From assembly GCA_004151065.3 (NCBI GenBank), contig NWUY0300031819.1, forward strand, positions 28,309 to 53,582: DNA of 25,274 nt, written 5' to 3'. Positions 1-8,987 of this stretch are shown piece after piece. Source of the stretch: Larix sibirica. Taxonomy: Eukaryota; Streptophyta; Pinopsida; Pinales; Pinaceae. A model generated the notes under the pieces. The model was not told where the DNA came from. It ran no database searches and saw nothing but the letters and a program-made list of their open reading frames with translations. A program made the translations under genes and the position numbers. Within the stretch, counting starts at the first letter, position 1, and each line of letters opens with the position of its first letter.

Positions 1-411
1 TTTATCTTGATGGTGTGTAGTGCCTTTTGTGCAATCTGAACCGCATCATGGATTTGCCTCCTGCTAAGAAACCCAAATTGTTATGTGGAGATGGTTTTAG
101 ACAGAATTGGCTTGAGCATTGTGGCAATCACTTCAATTATGATATTATAGATGGCATTGCACAATGATATAGGTCTAAAATCCAGAAAGATTGTAGGGAT
201 GTCCTTTAGAGTCCTTGCTAGATAAGTGGCCTTGAAAGCTCCAAGGATGCTATCCCAAAGTCTTGACTCCACCACTTTTGGATGATCAACTTCAATAAGA
301 TCATAGAACCTCATGAAGAAGTCAGTAGGTAGTCGACTAGGGCTAGGGATTTTGTCGTGTTGAAAGTAGAAAACTGCACTTTTTAGTTCCTTCGTAAACA
401 CTTTTGGTAGC
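1..411 (-). mobile_element. LINE ORF2 fragment, reverse-transcriptase N-terminal part (copy 1)
   Basis: Read on the minus strand, this piece encodes the start of a plant non-LTR reverse transcriptase. It shows the conserved DFRPISLCN block followed by a hydrophobic stretch ending LKPILSK, and continues past a stop into QFGFLSRRQIHDA. It matches positions 1304-1714 with about 10 differences in 411 bases, mostly transitions, several of them at CpG sites. The window edge cuts it, so the rest of the domain lies outside. At 411 the match to the second copy ends abruptly and sequence from the far (3') part of the same LINE begins, as expected for a tandem duplication junction. It cannot make an active enzyme. 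Confidence 0.85.
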
Positions 412-1714
412 TAGTGGTTTCCCCAAAAAAAGGGTTCTCAATCCCCCATCCTTTGGGACATTCTGGCATAGCTAATCACTTCTAGGAAACAAGGGGAGTG
501 GCTTTTTCTCTTCTTCTTGCCCACAAAATGAAACATGGCTTATTGATCTTTTTGATTATTGGTCGTGGAATAAATGCCATTCAAATCTCGTATATAGAAG
601 TTGCCTCAAGGAGAAGGTTGACTAAGTTCATCCTCCTTGAGTCCTTCCTGAGGAGAGCCCCTTGTTTCACCAATTTTTGACCCTTCCATTTTATGAACTA
701 ATCACAACTAGTGTTTATGCACATTGGCATTTGGTTTTAGTTCAAAATCTAAGCATTTTAATCATGTGTTGATCATCTTAATCTAGTATTGCATGATTAC
801 TCTTATTGCTTGCTCATGCCATTGAGTGGCATTATTGAAGGAGATAGCTGAGTTTTTGTACATTGATTGTTATCCTTGTAGCTTGATAAACCCTTTTATT
901 GCTTGATCAAAAGCTTTGGCATTTGTGATTGTACCACCTTGAACATTATGACATCCTTCATGAGCAAGAGGTGTTTTAGGCTAAGCTCCATTGAAATTTG
1001 TATCCCTTTTATTCTCCTAGATTTCTTTAGTTGTGCAATGTATTGACTTAACCCTTTAGTGACCAAGAGGAGCAAGAGAGGGTATAAATGGCATCTTCAC
1101 CTTAAACATTGAGCAATCTTAAAGAAAGAAGACACAGAGCCATTATCTAGTACAATAAAGTTGATAGAATGGAAACATGCTTCTATCCATTTGACAAAGG
1201 GGAGGGTAAAACCAACATGAATTAGAATTAATCTTAAATAAAGATGGCTTATTTGACCATATGCTTTGGAAAGGTCAAGCTTGACAATGAATGTTGGCTT
1301 CTTATTTATCTTGATGGTGTGTAGTGCCTTTTGTGCAATCTGAACCGCATCATGGATTTGCCTCCTGCTAAGAAACCCAAATTGTTACATGGAGATGGTT
1401 TTAGACAGAATTGGCTTGAGCATTGTGGCAATCACTTCAATTATGATATTATAGATGGCATTGCACAACGATATAGGTCTAAAATCCAGAAAGATTGTAG
1501 GGATGTCCTTTAGAGTCCTTGCTAGAAAAGTGGCCTTGAAAGCTCCAAGGATGCTATCCCAAAGTCTTGACTCCACCACTTTTGGATGATCAACTTCAAC
1601 AAGATCATAGAACCTCATGAAGAAGTCAGTAGGTAGTCGACTAGGGCTAGGGATTTTGTTGTGTTGAAAGTAGAAAACCACACTTTTTAGTTCCTCCATA
1701 AACACGTTATCCAT
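1..1714. repeat. Direct tandem duplication within the LINE, period 1,303 bp
   Basis: Positions 1-411 match 1304-1714 at about 97-98 % identity by eye. The left copy changes to the 3' part of the same LINE at 411, so segment 412-1714 forms one complete unit and 1-411 is the start of a neighbouring unit cut by the window edge. Both copies have the same orientation. Confidence 0.8.
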
Positions 1715-1717
1715 CAA
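790..1717 (-). pseudogene. LINE reverse transcriptase pseudogene
   Basis: An open stretch of 110 codons (1717-1385) holds the RT N-terminal blocks, with DFRPISLCN at codons 78-86. The same frame continues beyond the stop at 1382-1384 through KLDLSKAYG (motif A region; the usual AYD is AYG), a second in-frame stop at 1097-1099, and the HLLLMKDV block at about 970-950. In active enzymes this last block carries two adjacent aspartates; here the first is lysine. The loss of catalytic residues plus the stops show that it is dead. Because the frame itself is kept, decay came mainly from point mutations. Family assignment is firm; subfamily is not determined. Confidence 0.85.
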
Positions 1718-1963
1718 CCTATCATTCTGTGCTTGGTTACAAAACTAGGGAAGAATTGAGAAATGGCAACCACCTATGCAATATTCACTCTATGAGGTTC
1801 TATAAATATGTCTTCAAAATATCATAACCTTAGATATATCTTTGAAAAAGGATCCCATTTCCCCATTTGCCTTCTTCAACTCCTAGATAGTATTATGGCT
1901 TCTTTTCATGTTTTTATGGTTGTGAAAGGACCTAGAATTATGACATCCTTTTAGCCATATTGC

Positions 1964-2332
1964 TCAACTTTTGATTCTCCATTTCTTCTCCTCCCTTTTG
2001 AGCAAATCCCTTTTCTCCTCCTCCAAAGCTTTCAACTCTTTGTGCCTTTCTTTGGAGAAAGAATTCCCACTAAGGTCATTGTAGGCTTGCTCCAACTTCC
2101 CTTTTTCTTTTAGCAAAGCTTCCTTGGAACCTTTGAACTTGTCATAAGCCCATTTCATAGAGGCATTTTTTACTTTCACTAAATTGTCTTGCATTTGCTG
2201 CATTGGAGAGTTCTCTCTATATTCATCAAAAGGATCCAACATCTGTTGAATCATTTCCTTATAGTCCTGTTGTTCAAAATGGGTTGCACTGTATTTGAAG
2301 GGTGCAGAAGGTTTCCTATCTTCTCTGTCCAT
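1964..2332 (-). pseudogene. LINE ORF2 linker between endonuclease and RT
   Basis: This 122-codon open stretch is rich in lysine and glutamate and has coiled-coil character over its C-terminal half. It begins near APFKYSATHF, matching the PFKF-type start of the plant LINE linker just after the endonuclease. It ends at REEKKWRIKS followed by a stop and then AIWLK, where live relatives read an uninterrupted WRxKSR-WLK motif. The methionine at its start is therefore unlikely to be a true start codon; it is internal to ORF2. It lies in the same frame as the RT block 250 bases downstream. It is not an independent gene. Confidence 0.75.
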
Positions 2333-2499
2333 CTATAGAAGAATGGCTTATGATTAGATGAGCCCCCAACTCCTGTCCAGGATCTAACTCTCCATCCTTC
2401 CTCCAAAGACCTTTTGACAACAGGAACTTAGCTAGTCCTTTTGCCAATCCCTCTTCCCCTTTCCTTCTCTATAGAACCGAACCAAAATGTGTTTTGAGA

Positions 2500-3206
2500 T
2501 CCAAGATATTTAAAAGCGTGGTTCTCAGGTTCTTGGGGATTCTGATTGAATCCCAAGGATACCGTACAACTCTTGAACTGTTTTCTTCCCAAAACCAGTC
2601 TAAGTGTTGTTTATACACAGCTAGTTCCCAAGAAGTGACTAACGACTAACGACTTTTTGGGAATTCCTAATGATTAAAATCCAATTTTGATGGGTTCTCT
2701 TCTCATTGGCGGTGCTAATTTTGTGGCAACTACATTTCCCTTTACTCCGGATTTCTTGGCTCCATTGGAATTCTGCCTTAGGCTATTGTTCTTGAAAATT
2801 TGGGGGAACTCTGTAGCAAAGGGTTCAGACACACTTCTGCAAAAAAGACTCCAAATGAATTCAGTAGTAGGGATATTAAATGAATTCCACAACAACGTTC
2901 CAGTAATTTTTTTTTGCATACAGAATTCTGCAACAGTCATTGAATTAACACCAAAGACTTGTTTCTGCAGCAAGGTTTGATTAGTGGTCATCACATGGTA
3001 ATATACAAAACTTAGATAACTCATTCGAATTCCCTATGATACTGTGAAATTGATCAAATTGCTGGGAAATTCGGAAAGAAACCCAAATGGTTATTATCAG
3101 ATGATCTAGGAAAGAAAAATGGTTTTACAATAGGTAAAGTGGGCCTTGAATGTTCAGAGAAAAGGCCAAAATTGTTGAGAAAATAGTACATAGCTAGGGC
3201 TCATCA
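2500..3206 (-). mobile_element. Putative 3' LTR of element A
   Basis: Read on the minus strand, a TG start (TGATGAGCCC) at 3206 directly follows a purine run (GTGAGGGGGGG), the arrangement of a polypurine tract beside a 3' LTR in plant Ty3/gypsy elements. The distal end is not resolved; it merges with LINE sequence around 2500. Two overlapping opposite-strand open stretches at about 2674-3024 have no recognisable product and I treat them as chance. No matching second LTR was found in the window, so this is a solo 3' end or a truncated element. Confidence 0.45.
2532..2557. repeat. Short inverted repeat (hairpin)
   Basis: The arms CTTGGGGATTC and GAATCCCAAG pair around a 5-base loop, with one extra G in the left arm. 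It sits near the distal end of putative LTR A, so it could be part of a terminator or LTR end structure; no function can be assigned. Confidence 0.5.
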
Positions 3207-3219
3207 TACCCCCCCTCAC
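3207..3219 (-). other. Polypurine tract candidate, element A
   Basis: The plus strand shows seven C bases then TCAC; on the minus strand this is GTGAGGGGGGG immediately before TA and the TG of the LTR. It would prime plus-strand DNA synthesis in an LTR element. Confidence 0.5.
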
Positions 3220-3990
3220 TGAAGCATTTGCGTGTCCTCTTGCAACAAAATTAACCATTCCATTGCATAATGTCTTCGCACACACTTCTGAAATCATAGG
3301 CAATATATGTGTTCTGGCATCTTTCACATGGTATCCTCCAACATCTATAATTTACTCTGATTGCTTGTGCTTGCGTTGACTGGATCATTGCTTCTCTAGT
3401 TTGGAATTGGGAACCAGAGTAGGGGGAATCGACTTTGGGCCTGAGCCATTGTAACCTGAGCTCTAAACAATGCTCCTTTGAAGTTCAACAACAAATGTGG
3501 TTCTCTCTTTTTCAATTCCTCATTGATCTTGTGCCAGCACGCTTGTGAACCCTGCAAAGCGTTGTTTGTTGAGTTGTTATAGAATTCTACAATTTTCTTT
3601 ACTATCAGGTCCACTTTTCCATGTGCTTCTGGCAGATCCTAGGTTCTCTAACAATCTTGAAATATTCCTTTGATAATTTCTACTAGCAGGGGATGATTTT
3701 TCTAGATTAACCACAGGTAATGCTGCTGTCAATTCTTTAGCTCAATAGGCTTGTGGCTCTTCAAATCTCTAGATCTCATTGTTAATTGTGGAAAGGAAAA
3801 CTTATAAACTAGGATCTCCCACAAGTGGATTGGGGGTTCAATGTGTAAATGCAATTCACATAATAGGTTTGGTCTGTCAGAAGGGGAGGAAAAATAGATG
3901 GCACAGAATGGCTCTAGATGTCTCTTGGGTATCAATGGGAAACTTATAAATAACTTTTTGAAGCAAGAATTTGAATTATTGTTCCTTTAG
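3220..3990 (-). pseudogene. Internal 3' region of LTR element A, broken unidentified ORF
   Basis: Two minus-strand open stretches (3935-3729, 68 codons; 3614-3396, 72 codons) lie upstream of the purine tract. The first contains FCAIYFSSPSDRPNLLCELH, which aligns with FCGIYFFSIPKIRDLICELY in element B (5955-5767). The second contains EFYNNSTNNALQ, which aligns with EFIDLYTKSTSNAVLQ in B, and ends WFPIPN, also present in B. So A and B share an internal coding region that has diverged a good deal. I do not recognise its function: it shows no integrase, RT or protease motif. It may be a gag-like or captured segment of a non-autonomous element. Confidence 0.5.
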
Positions 3991-5154
3991 ATAAAGAGTA
4001 TAAACCCTAGCAAGTGGCCTACAAGCTAACCTATTAGAGGCATAGTCACCTGCTTAAGAGATCATTTCCTTTAACCTTTGGATTTCAAGGGCATATTGTC
4101 TATATGATCCCCTGCTCATCAAGTGATAGAATAAAGGGATGTGGTATTTTACAGCTTCCAGTAATACTTGGGATTGATGAGCCCAAGATCAACTAGAGGC
4201 TACTTTACTTTCTCAACCAGGGAGCATAAACTTTCAAAATGCCTACACCGTATGTGCATTCACAGGGATTTTAATTTTTTGGTTTATTAGGATGCTAACT
4301 AATGTTTTGGGGGTTCTTTTATTGATTTAATCTGTCATGTCGCATTTCTAGCAAATCATGAAAATGCATATGAATTACTCTGCAACAAACTCTAAGCTTG
4401 CATACCGTGATTTCTTGGATTTACCCACAACACTAGCTAACCACTGATTAATCTAAGCTATGCAGATGAATCACTTAGCAGCAATCTTTGAACTTGCATA
4501 CTTTGATTGATTGGACTCACCTACAACACTAACCAACCATTAATTAGCCTAAAACTCTAGAGATAGTTTAGTTGGAAGTAACCCAGGGGATATTAACCTG
4601 TGGCTTTGTAGAACTACTCCAGAGGAGTTTAAAATGCTAAATTCAACCAGGATCTTGAAAGTGTGCACTACCGTGATCTCGAAAGAATATGTGTGTAAAA
4701 ACATCAAATCCTGGATCCATGCGAAACCACTTATCTTTGAGTCCTTTGTGGTGTTCCACACGCTTCATCAACGGGTGTCAAACTTGTTAGCATCTAAATA
4801 GGATCCTGTAGCAACTCATCCACATGCTGATGAGAAACTCTTCAACATGCTATTGGATGACAAAAATTAATCAAAACTCCTCCAAATGTCAACGAGTCCT
4901 AGCAAAATGAGAAGTGGTATAACTCTATAATCTGAAACAAAAACTGCTAACAATTCCCATATGTTAATGTTCTCATTTAAAGTAAAAATCATCTATTAAA
5001 CATGAAATTCCAAGTATGAATGCATACTGTCCCGAAGGTTATAGAATGTATAAATTTGGTTGAAAAGGCATTGAGAAAGGGTTTAAATGATCAATCTTAG
5101 GGAAGAATGGGAACAAAACAGATGAGGAAAACAGGGTAATTACCGGGCACATCA
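3991..5154 (-). mobile_element. Putative 3' LTR and adjoining non-coding DNA of element B
   Basis: A TG start (TGATGTGCCC) at 5154 follows a GTTGGGGG purine run on the minus strand, as in element A. The LTR start resembles that of A for a few bases, then differs, so A and B are different subfamilies. The far boundary is unknown; sequence runs into the interior of element A near 3990. An opposite-frame open stretch at 4549-4761 has no recognisable product. Confidence 0.4.
4365..4554. repeat. 96-bp tandem repeat, two diverged copies
   Basis: The unit beginning TGCATATGAATTACT at 4365 recurs beginning TGCAGATGAATCACT at 4461. Both copies contain GCTTGCATAC/ACTTGCATAC and the string ACAACACTA, then end in a TTAAT/ATTAGCCTAA-type stretch. 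Identity is roughly 75-80 % by eye. It lies inside the putative LTR of element B. Confidence 0.75.
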
Positions 5155-5978
5155 TACCCCCAACTTAGTGTATTGCACGTCCCTTGTGTAATGAATTAGT
5201 GTGAATCAGAATCAGATGAAGGCTTCTGTTCAGTGCAAACAACCCTGAGATCATAAGGAATCAGCTGGGTGTAAGCCTCTGCTGATGAAACATTGAAAAC
5301 CCTTGAAGGCTATAATCAACTGCAATCGCCTTCTAGCTCTATCCTTCTCATGAGAAGCATTAATTCTCCAATTTGGAATGGGAAATAACCATAGTGGAAA
5401 ATACAACCTAAGACCCAACCAAAGCAAAACAATTTGTTGACAGCTATGACATACATTTGACTCCCATAGAGTGAAGCATGGGTATTGAGCAGAGTGTGGT
5501 TCTCATTGCTTGAGCTTATCTGTGAGCTCCCCCCATCTATTCTTGCAACACTACACTGCATTACTTGTTGATTTGGTATATAAATCAATAAATTCAACTG
5601 CTATGGACTGTTCATGGGTTACGACCCCATTGATACGAGGGTTAGAAACCCTTTTATTATGTTCTTTGGTTGTATTAGCCATAGAGGCTATTTCCGATCA
5701 ATTGTCAAACCTATAAAGGTGCATTGAGTTCTTCCCATTTATATAAATCCATCTCTTGATATGCTTTTATATAATCACATTTTGCAAGTAGGATCGATAT
5801 GCTTTGAGATTAATGCCCCCCACAAAATGATTAGGGTTCCATAAAATGTTGTTTGGCAATAAATAATTATTTAGATATAATTCACAAATCAAATCCCTTA
5901 TTTTGGGAATGCTGAAAAAATAGATCCCACAAAATGTCTTTCCAATTCCTTTCAATTCATATTTGGCAAATCAGATAT
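5155..5978 (-). pseudogene. Internal 3' region of LTR element B, broken unidentified ORF
   Basis: On the minus strand, an open stretch at 5955-5767 carries FCGIYFFSIPKIRDLICELY. After stops, a second piece starts with ATG near 5684 and carries EFIDLYTKSTSNAVLQ; a third carries FPIPNWRINASHEKDRARRR near 5390-5320. All three have counterparts in element A in the same order, ending at the purine tract next to 5154. Stops and frameshifts separate them. The plus-strand open stretch at 5510-5716, with a hydrophobic end, looks membrane-like but lies antisense to this conserved frame, so I read it as a shadow. Function unknown. Confidence 0.5.
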
Positions 5979-6176
5979 AAACTGCTTTATCTGTATACAA
6001 AACCTTTGTTCCGTAAGATACATGGTGTACACAGGAGATGGTGGTCTGCATGCCATCAAATCAACAACTAATTCCTCGGTCTTGACTACTTTTTGCTTCA
6101 AATTTTGAATTTCTTCTTCTTTCTCATGCAATTCCTCATTGTGACATCTATTAACATCTGTTAATTCCTTCTTCAA
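5952..6176 (-). pseudogene. Coiled-coil protein fragment (downstream unit)
   Basis: This is the second copy of the coiled-coil block (MKKELTDVNRCHNEELHEKE and onward), 74 codons, with VYTMYLTEQRF matching MYTMYLMEQRF in the first copy. Similarity continues upstream in the same frame through REQNKQL, SSHHRGCI and LTIERDVWKE. Its C-terminal end leaves the duplicated block at about 5979 and runs into the internal region of LTR element B, so the two may be one transcription unit. Confidence 0.4.
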
Positions 6177-6603
6177 TTGTTTGTTTTGTTCCCTCAGAGA
6201 CCAGTTGGTTTTTTCTTGATTACTATAATATTCAAATGCTTATCCCTTTAACCAATTCATTTGTTTGTTATGGGTTTCCAAGGGAATGCATCCTCTGTGA
6301 TGGGAGGAAGCAGTTTCCTTCCAGACATCTCTTTCAATGGTCAACCTAATTAATTGTGTACTTGATTCAATTCTACAATCAAATCAGAAGAAGGCGATGG
6401 TGTTGACTGAAGGGTTACCTGGCATGTAGCATCTGAGGTGCCATTTGTGGTCGGTGCTTGTTGTGCCAAGTGAAGTGTTGTTGCAGTTGCAGCTGCAACT
6501 AACTTTGCCATCCTCTTCCTCTGTCCTCGTGCTTCCATACTCACGGGGCCAAGGAGATAAAGGAGAGTCATTTGCATGTTGTTCAATGTTGTAGGAAGAC
6601 TCA

Positions 6604-6942
6604 CTAGTCGAGAACTTCCTTTTCAGTCTTTTGCTTATTATTAATCCATGATGGGTGAGTTAATGTCTCCGTCTGTCCTGAAAATGTTTGGCCATGGCTT
6701 GTAGTGAATGAAGTAGGAAGACGGGAAAACCGTTTCATTTGCATATAGAACCGTTGTTCCATAAGATACATGGTGTACATAAGAGATGGTGGTTTGCATG
6801 CTATCAAATCAGTAACTAATTCTTCCATCTTGACTACTTTTTGCTTCAGATTTTGAATTTCTTCTTTCTCACGCAATTCCTCATTGTGACATCTCTTAAC
6901 ATCCACTAATTCCTTCTTCAATTGTTTGTTTTGTTCCCTCAT
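6604..6942 (-). pseudogene. Coiled-coil protein fragment (upstream unit)
   Basis: This 112-codon open stretch begins MREQNKQLKKELVDVKRC and continues with charged heptads (EELREKEEIQNLKQKVVKME), a strong coiled-coil signature. It then changes to a Thr/Ser/Gln-rich part ending THPSW and a basic KQKTEKE tail. The methionine is internal to the conserved block: similarity with the other unit extends upstream through AFEYYSN, beyond a stop codon. I do not recognise the family. It could be a host gene fragment captured by the adjacent LTR element, or a gag-like protein. The bases GTAAGC, a possible 5' splice site, precede the coiled coil here but read ATAAGC in the other unit. Confidence 0.45.
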
Positions 6943-7171
6943 TGACCAGCTAGTGTCCTGTTGATTACTATAATATTCAAATGCTTACCTTTTTACTCAG
7001 TTCAATCGTTTGCTATGGGTTTCCAAGGCAATGCATCCTCTGTGATGGGAGGAAGTAATTTCCTTCCGGACATCTCTTTCAATGGTCAACTTACTTAATT
7101 GTGTGGTCAATTGATGCATCTCCGCAATCAAATCAGAAGGGGATGGTGTAGAGTCAAGGGTTACCACTTAC

Positions 7172-7372
7172 CTGGCATGTAGCATTTGAGGTGCCATCTG
7201 TGGTTGGTGCTTGTTGTTCCAAGTGAAATGTTGCTGCAGCTGCAGCTGCAGCTACAACTAACTTTGCATCCTCTTCCTCTGTCCTCGTGCTTCCATACTC
7301 ATCAGGCCACGGAGATAAAGGAGAGGCATTTGCATCTTGTTCAATGTTGTAGTAAGACTCACCAGTCGAGAA
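7172..7372 (-). pseudogene. Acidic, alanine-rich coding block with a splice-donor-like end
   Basis: The minus-strand frame reads from STGESYYNIEQDANASPLSP through an acidic EEED stretch and a seven-alanine run to NATCQ. There the bases CAG are followed by GTAAGT, a near-perfect plant 5' splice site. The alanine run comes from a GCTGCA tract at 7231-7253 that is longer than in the sister unit (6480-6500). In the sister unit one extra base (GATGGCAAAG against GATGCAAAG) breaks this frame, and the donor reads GTAACC. This unit is therefore closer to the ancestral coding form. Product unknown. Confidence 0.4.
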
Positions 7373-7482
7373 CTTCCTTTTCAGTCTTTCGCTTCTTATT
7401 AGTCCATGATGGGTGAGTTAATGTCTCCTTCTGGCCTGAAAATGTTTGCCCATCGCTGTAGTGAATGCAGTAGGAAGAGGGA

Positions 7483-8091
7483 AAACTGCTTTATTGGATG
7501 CAATTTTATTTAATAATTAATAATGGAAATCATAGCAATTGGGTATATTACATAATGATTCTCAAACCACATTAATAGCCGTTTTAAAACAGGGGGGACA
7601 CCTAGTAGCAAATTAGTCAGAAATGGAAAATTTCCTTTGGTTCCCAACCAATTGCACCACATGAACTTATATTTCCTTTCACCATCAACAGCAACAAACT
7701 AGCATGAAGAACAAGGAAAAAACAGTCTTTATAGAGCACAATTTACAAGAGACAATGGGGACAATTTTCTCCACGAGGGAAATGTTGAGCACTTAATCTA
7801 TAGTTTTAGAATTTATTGCTCAGATTTGTTAAGAATTCTGAATATTGTACTTTGTTTAATCTTGTAATTCTAGTGTATTGTGTAACTGCTAATATTGTAC
7901 TTTGTTTAATGCTGTAATTCTAGTGTATTATGTGTAACTGCTATTTATCTGGCAAAGAGGAAATGTAACTGCTAGATTATTTGTGACTTTGAAAGTTCAA
8001 TTAAAATTAAACGTCAATCCCATGTTGAGCACTTCAGGAATCACAAATCATTTGTCATCCAGTTTCTCCCCCTTTCTCTGTCTTTCTTCAG
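7483..8091. other. Non-coding stretch before the exon candidates
   Basis: AT-rich DNA with no convincing ORF. It contains one clear tandem repeat (7841-7942) and ends in a pyrimidine tract (CCCCCTTTCTCTGTCTTTCTTCAG) typical of a plant 3' splice site at 8091. Confidence 0.5.
7841..7942. repeat. 50-bp tandem repeat, two copies
   Basis: AATATTGTACTTTGTTTAAT followed by a TGTAATTCTAGTGTATT stretch and TGTAACTGCT occurs at 7841-7890 and again at 7891-7942, differing by a few bases and a 2-base insertion. Confidence 0.85.
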
Positions 8092-8130
8092 GGTATCCAT
8101 GTGTGTGGCTGGAGTGAGAGACATATTCAG
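8092..8130 (+). CDS. Candidate 39-bp internal exon of an unidentified plant gene
   Basis: A pyrimidine-rich 3' splice site (TCTTTCTTCAG) precedes GGTATCCATG and a strong donor (TTCAG then GTAAAG) follows at 8131. Phase-0 translation gives GIHVCGWSERHIQ, open throughout. Joined directly to the next candidate exon at 8354, however, every phase meets a stop, so either an exon between them was missed, splicing differs, or the gene is broken. Confidence 0.3.
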
Positions 8131-8353
8131 GTAAAGGTTTTGCTGAAGATAAACAGTCAACAAGGCCTTATGATTGTGATTTGAAGTCACATATTACTTA
8201 TTAGTGAACTTAATACTCTCCATTTCTCAAAATCAATTCGCTAAAGTTAATTCCGTGTCTTAGGGTGGGATAATATCAATGTTAATGGGGTAGTGTTCTG
8301 ATAGTTACTTGTCTGCTTAACTGCTAACTGAAATCACTTTCAAACCATTGCAG

Positions 8354-8601
8354 AAGAGCCGAGTTTAAATGGACGGGTCAAGCGAAAACGCAAGTTATCA
8401 CAGAAAGGAGCTGAGATGCAGGCTGAAAAGGGACTTAGAACTTTTCAGAAGCACGGGACTACAGCCAAGCAGAAGACTGGAGTCAATTTCATGACACCAA
8501 ACAGGCTTGACATAGTTGAAGTTGGATTGTTGGACTCTAGTTCAAAGCTAAAGTCAGATTCCAAGGAACATGCAGGGGAGCCTCTAGGAAATGGGGATGA
8601 G
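8354..8601 (+). CDS. Candidate exon of an unidentified basic, probably nuclear protein
   Basis: The segment opens after a CATTGCAG acceptor and stays open for 248 bases to GATGAG followed by GTATTT, a possible donor. The frame encodes EPSLNGRVKRKRKLSQKGAE early on, with an RVKRKRK cluster resembling a nuclear localisation signal. A hydrophilic, Ser/Lys-rich region follows (MTPNRLDIVEVGLLDSSSKL) and then an acidic end. Reading through the donor would run only to a stop at 8665. The next candidate exon (8850) joins in phase 0. Codon use and hydrophilicity look like a real, disordered nuclear protein, but I do not recognise the family. Confidence 0.5.
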
Positions 8602-8849
8602 GTATTTCCTATTTTGCAAAGAAGATTTCCAAATAAATCTGGAGAAATCAATAGTGGGTCATTATAAATAGTATTTAGGATTTATGTTTGTGTCTGTAAT
8701 GAATCTAATGATAGAGTGGGAAATGGGAAATACCTCAAAAAATTGTTACCTTTCTCATATTCTTGCTAAAATGCTTTTCTTTTCCTTTTTCCTCCCAACT
8801 GTTTTTATGATACAGCATATTGCTTATGTCCCTTGTTGATTCTTTTCAG

Positions 8850-8987
8850 GAGGCTCCCAGCTTATCTCAAAAGGGTGGCAAGAAAATTCAGAGGTTGAAG
8901 ATTTTTCATCCATGTAATAACACTCGTGACTCATCAAGCTCGCCAGCAAGTGAGGCAAATGGTTTTAAAAATGCAAGATATCTGTAA
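8850..8987 (+). CDS. Candidate next (possibly last) exon of the same gene
   Basis: A TTGATTCTTTTCAG acceptor precedes GAGGCTCCC; joined in phase 0 to 8601 it encodes EAPSLSQKGGKKIQRLKIFH, then NNTRDSSSSPASEANG, and reaches TAA at 8985-8987. An internal GT (AATG then GTTTTA) near 8961 could be a weak donor instead, allowing continuation into 9315. The content is again basic and serine-rich like the preceding exon, which supports one gene. No poly-A signal was identified with confidence. Confidence 0.45.
   Translation, partial: EAPSLSQKGGKKIQRLKIFHPCNNTRDSSSSPASEANGFKNARYL

Larger units (their letters stand above)
412..2510 (-). mobile_element. Degraded LINE (non-LTR retrotransposon), endonuclease C-terminus through post-RT region
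   Basis: The minus strand carries LINE ORF2 in family order. First comes a broken endonuclease C-terminus (about 2480-2340; an SDH-like motif reads SNHKP). Next is the basic, glutamate-rich linker ending REEKKWRIKS and AIWLK (2332-1950), then the reverse transcriptase (1717 to about 800), then a tryptophan/glycine-rich tail with GWGIENPFF near 431-456. The linker and RT are in the same frame, interrupted only by stop codons. Such elements copy their RNA directly into nicked chromosomal DNA. This one lacks the endonuclease N-terminus and ORF1, so it is probably 5'-truncated. The 2510 end is approximate because it merges with LTR-like sequence. Confidence 0.85.
5979..7482 (-). repeat. ~750-bp tandem duplication of a coding block (units 5979-6726 and 6727-7482)
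   Basis: Two head-to-tail units of 748 and 756 bp share most of their bases (roughly 88-90 % by eye) along the whole length. The motif AAACTGCTTTAT or a close variant occurs three times, at 5979, 6727 and 7483, marking the unit edges. Both units encode the same order of blocks on the minus strand: an SPLSPWP-containing acidic segment, an alanine-rich run, a SSHHRGCI segment, and a coiled coil. Single-base indels put the blocks in different frames in the two units. Confidence 0.85.

Noticed and set aside
498-680. 60-codon plus-strand ORF
   Set aside because: It is antisense to the 3' part of the LINE ORF2 frame.
2450-2505. Possible primer-binding site (TGGTTCGGTTC) after LTR A on the minus strand
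   Set aside because: I could not match it to a plant tRNA 3' end, and the same bases read as LINE endonuclease-region sequence.
2674-3024. Overlapping long ORFs on both strands
   Set aside because: Both lie in the putative LTR, show no domain, and overlap each other; chance openness is the simpler reading.
5510-5716. Plus-strand 68-codon ORF with a hydrophobic C-terminal segment, at first sight like an organelle membrane peptide
   Set aside because: It lies antisense to reading-frame blocks conserved between LTR elements A and B, and I could not match it to any chloroplast or mitochondrial gene.
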